From assembly GCA_030431255.1 (NCBI GenBank), contig JAUIJL010000012.1, forward strand, positions 186,001 through 250,000: a DNA stretch of 64,000 nucleotides. The letters run 5' to 3'. The notes beneath the pieces are model-generated. The model was not told where the DNA came from and did no database searches. It saw only the letters and a list, made by a program, of their open reading frames with translations. The position numbers and the translations under genes were made by a program. Within the stretch, counting starts at the first letter, position 1. Every line of letters begins with the position of its first letter. Below, piece after piece: positions 50,850 through 60,781 of the stretch. Source of the DNA: Thermoanaerobaculia bacterium (GTDB taxonomy: Bacteria; Acidobacteriota; Thermoanaerobaculia; Multivoradales; J023).

Positions 50850-50874
50850 CGGGGTATCAGACCTTGATGCCCCG
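50850..50874 (+). other. hairpin after peptide copy 2, overlapping the TPR gene end
   Basis: CGGGGTATCA pairs with TGATGCCCCG (10 bp, one T-G) around a 5-base loop, 15 bases after the stop. The right arm encodes the last codons of the convergent TPR gene on the other strand. It can end both transcripts, though no T-run is present. Confidence 0.6.
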
Positions 50875-51888
50875 AACCTCACGGTCCAAACCCACAAACG
50901 CTCGCCTCGCCCGATAAGCTGAAAGTATGCTCATTTCTGATTGAAGCCCAAGAGCCCTTGCAAGCTCAACTGCCGCGTCACACTCCGACGCTGCGCGGGC
51001 AGAATCGGCCATAGCATCATGGACCACCGCCAGATCAACGCTGACTAGTAGAGCGTCGCGCAAATAGCAATCCCCACCAACCTCATAGAAACGATCTCTT
51101 ACTTTTTCCAGCTGCCTAACCGCCTGGCGGTGAGATCCCAAACGGCCGTTGATTTGGCCCTCTATCCAGTCCAGGTAAATCCAACCTGTAGAGCGATAGC
51201 GACCGCTCCCCGTTCCCCTCAGCTGTCGCTTTACGGTGTCGATCAAGTTATAGGCAGCTCTGAGATCCTCGGTGCTTCCTGTCCCCGCGAGCAGCGCGTG
51301 TGCGACACTTTGAACCCCACTTATGAACCACCGCTGATCCTTCTTGCAATCCAGAAGCGTCAAACCGAGTCCTGCATCATCAGCGCTCTTTTTGTAGTCT
51401 CCCTTGAGCCCATAGATCTTTGAGCGGACTATAAAAGAGCAGCCGAGAGCCGAGCCCTGCAACATCTCGAACGACCGATTGATCGCCATCAGAGCGTCAT
51501 CGAATTGCAGCTCCATCAGATTGAGCACCGCTTTACGTTGTAACACCCCTCCGCGCACCTCATCGGCAATCGGCATCGCCAACGCCCGCTTATAGGCATC
51601 CTGGGCCTTGTCATAGCGGCCGTTTCGTCGATAGGAGCTACCTAGGATATCCAACGCTTGTCCCTGAGCATCTATCGACAGATGAAGGCTGAATTCATAG
51701 AGCAGCAACGCAGCCTGGAGACCCACCTGCGGGGATTGCTCGTAAAGCTCCTTGCATCGATCCGCGAGCAGCTCGAACGCCTCCTCGTTCCTGAACGACT
51801 CCCGCTCCACGATCTTGTGAATGTCCGTCACCGACGCCCCTCGAATGCTCCGGAGCATCCATTCACGGGATACGGATTTCCGCGCCAT
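50857..51888 (-). CDS. TPR-repeat protein convergent with the short peptides
   Basis: 343 residues, ATG six bases behind GGAGG. Residues 1-60 are basic and helical (SVSREWMLRSIRGASVTDIHKIVE), without a clear helix-turn-helix. From about 60 to 330 helical pairs of TPR type run on (QALDILGSSYRRNGRYDKAQDAYKRAL; RKAVLNLMELQFDDALMAINRSFEML; GWIYLDWIEGQINGRLGSHRQAVRQLEKV). No signal peptide. Base composition is visibly less GC-rich than in the flanking housekeeping genes, suggesting transfer. Peptide receptors of the RRNPP type are TPR proteins, so binding of the adjacent peptides is an attractive guess, without direct support. Confidence 0.65.
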   Translation of the reverse strand: MARKSVSREWMLRSIRGASVTDIHKIVERESFRNEEAFELLADRCKELYEQSPQVGLQAALLLYEFSLHLSIDAQGQALDILGSSYRRNGRYDKAQDAYKRALAMPIADEVRGGVLQRKAVLNLMELQFDDALMAINRSFEMLQGSALGCSFIVRSKIYGLKGDYKKSADDAGLGLTLLDCKKDQRWFISGVQSVAHALLAGTGSTEDLRAAYNLIDTVKRQLRGTGSGRYRSTGWIYLDWIEGQINGRLGSHRQAVRQLEKVRDRFYEVGGDCYLRDALLVSVDLAVVHDAMADSARAASECDAAVELARALGLQSEMSILSAYRARRAFVGLDREVRGIKV

Positions 51889-52268
51889 CTTCGACCTCCC
51901 TCAGTGCTTTCACTAAAAGGATAGTCGAAAACTCCCGGAGATGCCTACAAGATGTGACCAGAAAGGTCATATTGCCCTCTTTGCGATGGGCCGCTCCTGA
52001 AACGATTTTCTGCTTGAAACACCGTCCACGACACGAAGGTCTGAGAGGTCGATTTCTATCTCTAGAAACGAAAAGGTTTCTTATCGTGTTCGATCCAGCT
52101 CAGCTCAATCGGCTCCGCTTGCGTGGGAAAAATCGAAGTTGAAGTTCCATGACGATTCAAATATGCTATTTCAGCATGAACCACAGCACGCACATCCTCG
52201 ACCCCCACGAGCAGGCTCGCGGTCTTCGGCTATCGCCGTGTCGGGATGAAAGAAGAGAGGAAGCGAGT
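51889..52268. other. 380-base gap with an inverted repeat in front of the TPR gene
   Basis: No gene is seen. TGACC-AGAAA-GGTCA at 51955-51969 is a perfect 5-base inverted repeat about 70 bases upstream of the TPR start and could be an operator. The stretch is AT-richer than its surroundings. A frame starting at 52149 (MTIQICYF...) has no ribosome site and runs antisense through serS. Confidence 0.5.
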
Positions 52269-52358
52269 TGGCGGAGGGAGTGGGATTCGAACCCACGGAC
52301 CACGTTAATGGTCAACGGTTTTCAAGACCGTCGCTTTCGGCCGCTCAGCCATCCCTCC
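52269..52358 (-). tRNA. tRNA-Ser (anticodon UGA)
   Basis: Ninety bases including an encoded CCA. Acceptor arms GGAGGGA and TCCCTCC pair fully; the D-arm reads GGCTGAGCGGCC; the anticodon stem ACGGT/ACCGT encloses CTTGAAA with anticodon TGA; a long variable arm (GACCATTAACGTGGTC) marks class II; the T-arm is GTGGGTTCGAATCCCAC. It lies 48 bases behind serS on the same strand. Confidence 0.96.
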
Positions 52359-52406
52359 GGGATTCAAAACGGGCTCGCTGGACGAGCCCGTCGCGGCGTG
52401 TTGAGC

Positions 52407-55327
<2,921 letters not shown>

Positions 55328-55331
<4 letters not shown>

Positions 55332-57604
55332 GCTCCCGAGACCCTGGATCCGCGGGCGAGCAGGCGCCGACAGCGATGGAAGTCGCGACCTACGGTGCCT
55401 GTGCGGTCGCTGCCGGCGCGACGGTGCTCTACGCTTGGCCGAGCAGCGACCCCTTCTTCTCGACCCTGACGATCCTCCCCTGGATTTTGCTCGGCCTGTG
55501 GCAAGTCGGCCGTCGGATCGGAGCCAGGGTTCCAAAAAGCCTGCGTTTGGGAACGCCACTGGTGCTGCTCGCCTTGCCCCTTCGCCCCCGCTTGGGTTGG
55601 CCGCAAACCGAGATGCTCTGGGCCACCGTGCTTTTGGTCATGCTCGGCGTCCTGCTCTTGGCGTGGATCCCAGCGCTGCGTCGACACTTGGCCCGGGGGC
55701 CCCATTCCCCGAGCTGGGTCTTCTTTCTCCTGCCGCTTCTGGCCCACGCCGCGATCTTGCCCTGGGCCCTCGACCACCGTCAGCCCGACGGTGACGAGCC
55801 CTACTATTTGCTGCTCAGCCACAGCTTGAGCCGAGATCTGGATGTGGAGCTGAGCAACAACTATCGGGACGAAAGCCGGCGCCACTTCATGGACCGTGCG
55901 CTTGAGCCCCAGCCGGGGGATCCCCACACCGCCGACGGCCGGATTTATTCCAGGCACAACGCGCTCTTACCCCTGGCGGTGGCACCTTTTTACGCTTTGG
56001 GCGGCCGTCTCGGTGCCGCCTTGGCCATGGCTCTGATGACCGCCGCGTTGGCCTGGTGGACCCTGCGGGTGGCCCTTTTGCTTTGGCCGAGCCACGGCTC
56101 CGGGGCCCTCATCGCTTGGGCGGTGCTCGCCTTCGCCCCGCCATCGACCATTTACAGCCATCAGCTGTGGGTGGAGATCCCCGCAGCTCTCCTGTTGATC
56201 GTGGCGGTGCACGGTTTGGCTCGGTTGAGAGCCCACGAGACGGCCCTCGGATTCGACCAGCCCCTCGGGAAAGCCGACCTCGGAAGGCCTATGTGGATCG
56301 CCTTGCAGATCGCAGCAGCGGTGATTCTGCTGCCCTTGCTCAAGATGAGATTCCTGCTGGTCGCGACACCGATCGCGCTCTTGGCCTGTTGGCTGCTGCG
56401 TCGACGCATCCGCTTGATCTCGGGTCTGGCCTTGGCGACGGCGAGCCTGCTCACCGCCTTGCTCGCCTTCAATGCTTGGCGCTACGGCAACCCCTTGAAA
56501 ATGTACAGCAGCGCCGAATGGCGCCTCTTCCTGAGCCCGCCCGCGGACTACGCCCGCGGCGCCTTCGGCATGTTCTACGATTGTGCCTTCGGCCTCTTTG
56601 CCGTCGCCCCCATCTGGTGCCTGATCCTGCCGGCAGCCTATTTGCTGATCCGATGCCGAGATCCGTTTCTGCCTTGGCTGATCACGCTCACTGCGCCCTA
56701 TTTGCTCGCCCTAGCTCCCCGCCTGGAATGGTACGGCGGCTGGTCGCCGCCTTTCCGTTACCCGCTGGTTTGTCTGCCCCTGCTGGCCCTTTGCTTGGTG
56801 CCTTTGCTTCAGCGTCGGCCCTTAGGGCTACGGCTGCTGATCGGCTGCTTAGGGACCTTCACGGCGTTGCTGTCGATTTTCTGGCTGGTGGTCCCCGGCT
56901 GGACCTACCACCTGGCCGACGGCAGCAATCACCTATTGCACCGACTGGGTTGGATGCTGCAAACGGACTTTGCCCGCTTGTTCCCGTCCACCGTGCGCCC
57001 GAGGCCTGCCACCGCGATTTGGATCCTGGCATCCTGCTTGTTGATTCCTTTCGCCTTTTGGACTGGAAAGCCATGGCGAAGGGGCCGAACCCACGGGCAA
57101 GCCGGGCCGAGGGGTCTGCTCAGACTGCAAAAGGCCGGTTTGATGCGTTTGGCGTTGGCCGGCCCGATGATCGTCGCCGTGGCCCTGCCGCTGCTGGCCA
57201 ATAGCCTGCCCACCCGGGTGATCCATTGGGAAGACGATTGGGTGGCGCGCAAAAAAGGGCGCCTCGAGCCGGAACGCTGGACCCCGGCACGGCCGACCAA
57301 GGTCGGCGCTTGGATGATCCCCGCGCGAGGTGAGCTGAGAGCCCAGGTGGTGCCGGGGGGAGAGCAGGTCAAGATCCGGCTGATCGCCCGGCGTGAGAAG
57401 CTGGGCCCGGAGACGATCCACCTCTATGCCGACGATCAAGAGCTGGCCGCGCTGCCGGTGAAGAAATTCGTCTTCTGGGAAACTCTCGAAACGGACGTCT
57501 TGCGCTGGCCGCCGGGCGCGACCCTGAGCCTGCGTTGCCCCACGGGGCCGCCGGGCGCCGACGTGGGCATTATGGTCGACCGCACGGAGCTGGATTGGTT
57601 TTGA
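55328..57604 (+). CDS. large GT-C-like membrane protein with C-terminal beta domain
   Basis: 758 residues from a GTG that overlaps the previous stop; an ATG at 55376 is an alternative. About thirteen membrane helices. After the fifth, DHRQPDGDEPYYLLLSHSLSRDLDVELSN contains the DxDE-like acidic motif usual in the first external loop of GT39/ArnT-type transferases that use polyprenyl-linked sugars. NALLPLAVAPFYALGGRLGA follows. The last 130 residues form a beta-rich domain similar in style to that of the preceding gene. A glycosyltransferase role is likely; substrates are unknown. Confidence 0.72.
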
Positions 57605-58551
57605 AGGCCGCCTTGAGACATCGTTGCAGCGTTATCGTTCCGACCCTGGGACAAAGCCCGCATCTAGCGGCCTGTTTGCGGTCGTTGCGACGGGCCGGGG
57701 CGGCGGAAATTTCGGTGGTGGTGCCTCGATCCCTACCTCTCGACTCCCTGGGCCTGGACGAGGCTCGGCAAACCGTGGATCGTTGGGTTCGCGTGGATCG
57801 TCCCGGTTTCTCCGCGGCCAACAACGCGGCTTTGGCCGATCTCGAGCAGCATTCCGACCACCCTTTCGTCGCCACCGTCAACGACGACGCGGTGGTGGAG
57901 CCCGATTGGCTGAATCACTTGATGGACCGCTTGAGCCGATCCCCCGACGCGGCGGCGGTCCAGGGTCTCAACCTGCAATGGGACGGCCGGGCCGTGGACG
58001 GTTGCGGCATCGGCTGGAATCGCTGGTGGCAAGCGGTGCAGATCGGTCACGGCCTGCCGGTGGAAGGCTTCGAGCCGCCCGGGGAGATTTTCGGAGTCTC
58101 CGCCACCGCCGCGGTCTACCGACTCGAAGCCTTGCGCCGAGTGGCCCTCGAGCACGGACCGTTCGACGAAACCCTCTTCGCCTACTACGAGGATGTGGAC
58201 CTGGCTGCTCGGTTGCGAGCCGCGGGTTGGGGCTCCTTCTGTGTGCCCGAGGCGCGGGCTCGTCACGCCGGCTCGGTGAGTGGTCGACGCCTGCCCTTCG
58301 GCGGTCGCCAGCTGATCCACGCCAATCGACATCTGATTTTGGCGCGTTTGTTGGGTCGTTCCTGGTGGCGCCATGGGCCGCGCCTCGCCATCCGCGACGC
58401 CTTGGATCTCGGTGGACGCCTGATGTCGGGCGACCTGCGAGGTGCCGGCGGAATCTTGGCCGCGGCCGTCAGGACCCTTCGCTACCTACCGGCCTTTGCC
58501 CACCTCGGCCGAGCGAGCGTGGACCTCGAGCCCTGGACCTTCGATTCTTGA
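57601..58551 (+). CDS. GT2 family glycosyltransferase (first of three)
   Basis: 316 residues, apparently from a TTG that overlaps the previous stop (TTGA), implying translational coupling. GT-A fold: CSVIVPTLGQSPHLAACLRSLR, then FVATVNDDAVVEPDWLNHLM with the metal-binding DDA in DxD position, and FGVSATAAVYRLEALRRV, followed by FAYYEDVDLAARLRAAGW with the catalytic ED. It is a cytoplasmic rhamnosyl- or similar transferase using an NDP-sugar; specificity cannot be read. Confidence 0.87.
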   Translation: MKAALRHRCSVIVPTLGQSPHLAACLRSLRRAGAAEISVVVPRSLPLDSLGLDEARQTVDRWVRVDRPGFSAANNAALADLEQHSDHPFVATVNDDAVVEPDWLNHLMDRLSRSPDAAAVQGLNLQWDGRAVDGCGIGWNRWWQAVQIGHGLPVEGFEPPGEIFGVSATAAVYRLEALRRVALEHGPFDETLFAYYEDVDLAARLRAAGWGSFCVPEARARHAGSVSGRRLPFGGRQLIHANRHLILARLLGRSWWRHGPRLAIRDALDLGGRLMSGDLRGAGGILAAAVRTLRYLPAFAHLGRASVDLEPWTFDS

Positions 58552-59696
58552 GCCTCGATCCGCTGGACCGGCTGTCCCCGACCTCCTATGATGCCAACGT
58601 GAGCTCCGAGTCCACCCATCCCCCCTCGACCGACACCCCGCCGCCGGTGCTGAGCGCCGTGGTGGTGCATTGGCGCAATGAATCCGAGGTCGAGGATTTG
58701 GTGTCGAGCTGGCCGGACGATCCGCGGCTGGAGCTGATCGTGGTGGACAACAGCGGCAGCGTGGCCAAGCACCATATCGATCCATCCGAAGCCGATCCCT
58801 CCGAAGCCGCGGCGGACGGCCGCGTGACTTGGATCGTGCCCGAAAACAATCTCGGTTTCGGCGGCGGCGCCAACCGCGGGGTCGAGCGGGCGAACGGCCA
58901 ATGGGTGCTGATTCTCAATCCCGACATCGTTGCCCGGCCGGAGAGCTGGAAGGCCCTGCTGCAAGCTTGCGAGCGCTTCCCCGAAGCCGCCGGCCTGGCT
59001 CCGGCTCTGGTCCACGCTGATGGTCGCTCCCAATGCCGCTGGCAGCTTCAACCCTTGCCCTCCCCCTTCACTCTGATTCTGCAGACCCTTTTCTTGGGCG
59101 GCCGTCGCGGACCTCGGCATGAGCCGGAGGAAGGCACCTCCGTCGAGCAACCGGCCGCGGCGGCTCTCGCCTTGCGTCGGGACGTCTTTCTGCGGCTCGG
59201 TGGTTTCGACGAGCGATTCTTTCCCGCTTGGTTTGAGGACGTGGATCTGGCCAAACGGCTCGCCGACGCCGGCGAGATCCTGCGCTACGTGCCCAGCGCG
59301 CGCTTCGTGCACGCCACCGGCGGCTCCGTGCCCGCCTTGGGTTACGGCCCGTTCCTGTGGATCTACTATCGCAACTTGGAAATCTACCTCCGGCGTCACC
59401 ACGGAGACCCGTGGATTTGGCTGACGCGCCTGACCCTACCGTTCGCCATGACCATGCGTCTTTTGGCCTTGCCCCTCCGCCGACCCAGGCGGGCGGAATC
59501 CATGAAGGGCGCGGCGCTGGGATTGTTGAGTGTGTTGTTCGGATGTTTGAGCGGCTGGCGCCGACCCAAGCTGTGGGCCCGTCGATTCCAACGTCCGCCG
59601 AGCCCGCCGGAACCCGAAGCCGCCGACCCGGGCCCGCCCCGCCCGGCATCCTCCCATCCCGGTCCCAATTCCTCATGGCCCGAAACGACGGCCTAG
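58548..59696 (+). CDS. GT2 family glycosyltransferase (second of three)
   Basis: 382 residues if begun at the TTG overlapping the previous stop; a GTG at 58599 is the alternative. Motifs: SAVVVHWRNESEVEDLV, LIVVDNSGS, ENNLGFGGGANRGVERA, WVLILNPDIVARP and FFPAWFEDVDLAKRLADAG with the catalytic ED. This is the WbbL-like rhamnosyltransferase pattern. A membrane-associating segment follows near residue 310 (LTLPFAMTMRLLALPL). It ends inside the next gene by 22 bases. Confidence 0.88.
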   Translation: MSLDPLDRLSPTSYDANVSSESTHPPSTDTPPPVLSAVVVHWRNESEVEDLVSSWPDDPRLELIVVDNSGSVAKHHIDPSEADPSEAAADGRVTWIVPENNLGFGGGANRGVERANGQWVLILNPDIVARPESWKALLQACERFPEAAGLAPALVHADGRSQCRWQLQPLPSPFTLILQTLFLGGRRGPRHEPEEGTSVEQPAAAALALRRDVFLRLGGFDERFFPAWFEDVDLAKRLADAGEILRYVPSARFVHATGGSVPALGYGPFLWIYYRNLEIYLRRHHGDPWIWLTRLTLPFAMTMRLLALPLRRPRRAESMKGAALGLLSVLFGCLSGWRRPKLWARRFQRPPSPPEPEAADPGPPRPASSHPGPNSSWPETTA

Positions 59697-60781
59697 CCGC
59701 CGGAAAGCCCCGGGTGTCGGTGTTGATCGTCACCTACAACTCCGCGGCCGACTTGCCGGCTTGTCTCGACGCGCTGTCCCGCCAAAGCTACCGTCCGTTG
59801 GATCTGGTAATCGTCGATTGCGACAGTCGGGACAATAGCGTCGAGCAGGCCGAAAGCCTGCCCGTGGGCGATCTGCCCCGCACCGTGCGAGCCCTCGGCC
59901 GCAATCTCGGCTACTCTGGTGGCATGAACGCCGCCCTGACCCTGACCGACGCGGAATATGTGTTGGCCCTGAACGCCGACGCGTGCCCCAGGCCGGGTTT
60001 CGTCGAGCGGCTGGTGGCACGCGCCCAGGCCTATCCTTCGGCGGCTGCGGTCACCGGTCGTTTGGTGCGTCCGCAAAACGCTTCCTCGGAAGACCTGCTC
60101 GACGCCTGCGGCATGGTCCTGATCCGCAATTGGCGACATCTGGACCGGGGATCGGGGGAGCCGGACCACGGCCAATTTCTCAAACCGGAACGGGTCTTCG
60201 GGGCCACGGGGGCCGCCACCCTCTATCGACGCTCGGCCCTGGAAGACGTCGCCCTGACCCCGGACCCCGAGGATCCGGAGGCGGATACATCCCCCGAAAT
60301 CTTCGACACCCTCTTTCACTCCTACCGCGAGGACGCCGAGCTTTGCTTCCGATTTCAGGAGCGGGGCTGGGACGTGATCTACGAGCCGAGCGCCGTGGCC
60401 GAGCACCGTCGGCGGGTGGTACCGAAGGGTCGGGCGGCGCTACCGGCCGCGATCAACTTTCACTCGCTCAAGAACCGATACCTCTTGCGCGCGTACCATC
60501 AGACCTGGGGCAACGCCTTACGGACCGCCGTGCCGACCCTTTGGCGTGACCTGTTGGCGATCGGCTGGGTGCTGCTCCGCGAGCACTCGTCCCTGCCCGC
60601 CTACGGTTGGCTCTGGCGGCATCGGCGGAAAATTCTGCGCCGTCGTCGGGAGATTCAAGGTCGCAAAAATCAGCCGTCCCATCGGCTCGACGCCTGGTTT
60701 GCCGTCAGCGCCTTGCCCTTGCCCAAAACCTCCGAGGACCCACGACCCGAATCCCTAGACCCGGCAAGCTCGGCCCCATGA
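59675..60781 (+). CDS. GT2 family glycosyltransferase (third of three)
   Basis: 368 residues from the ATG at 59675, which overlaps the previous gene by 22 bases. Motifs: RVSVLIVTYNSAADLPACLDAL, LVIVDCDSRDNSVEQAE, RNLGYSGGMNAALTLTDAEYVLALNADACPRPGF and FHSYREDAELCFRFQERGWDVIYEP. The ED appears as ED in YREDAEL. FHSLKNRYLLRAYH near residue 265 is typical of this subgroup. Three adjacent related transferases suggest sequential additions to one oligosaccharide. Stop and next start overlap (ATGA). Confidence 0.88.
   Translation: MARNDGLAAGKPRVSVLIVTYNSAADLPACLDALSRQSYRPLDLVIVDCDSRDNSVEQAESLPVGDLPRTVRALGRNLGYSGGMNAALTLTDAEYVLALNADACPRPGFVERLVARAQAYPSAAAVTGRLVRPQNASSEDLLDACGMVLIRNWRHLDRGSGEPDHGQFLKPERVFGATGAATLYRRSALEDVALTPDPEDPEADTSPEIFDTLFHSYREDAELCFRFQERGWDVIYEPSAVAEHRRRVVPKGRAALPAAINFHSLKNRYLLRAYHQTWGNALRTAVPTLWRDLLAIGWVLLREHSSLPAYGWLWRHRRKILRRRREIQGRKNQPSHRLDAWFAVSALPLPKTSEDPRPESLDPASSAP

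Noticed and set aside
49619-52358. An integrative element with att sites at tRNA-Ser
   Set aside because: No integrase gene and no repeat of the tRNA 3' end could be found at the left edge; the islet call rests on composition and position only.
57624-58547. N-terminal extension of the second GT2 protein through the preceding gene
   Set aside because: The upstream 308 codons are an out-of-frame reading of the first GT2 gene, rich in Arg and Pro, without homology.
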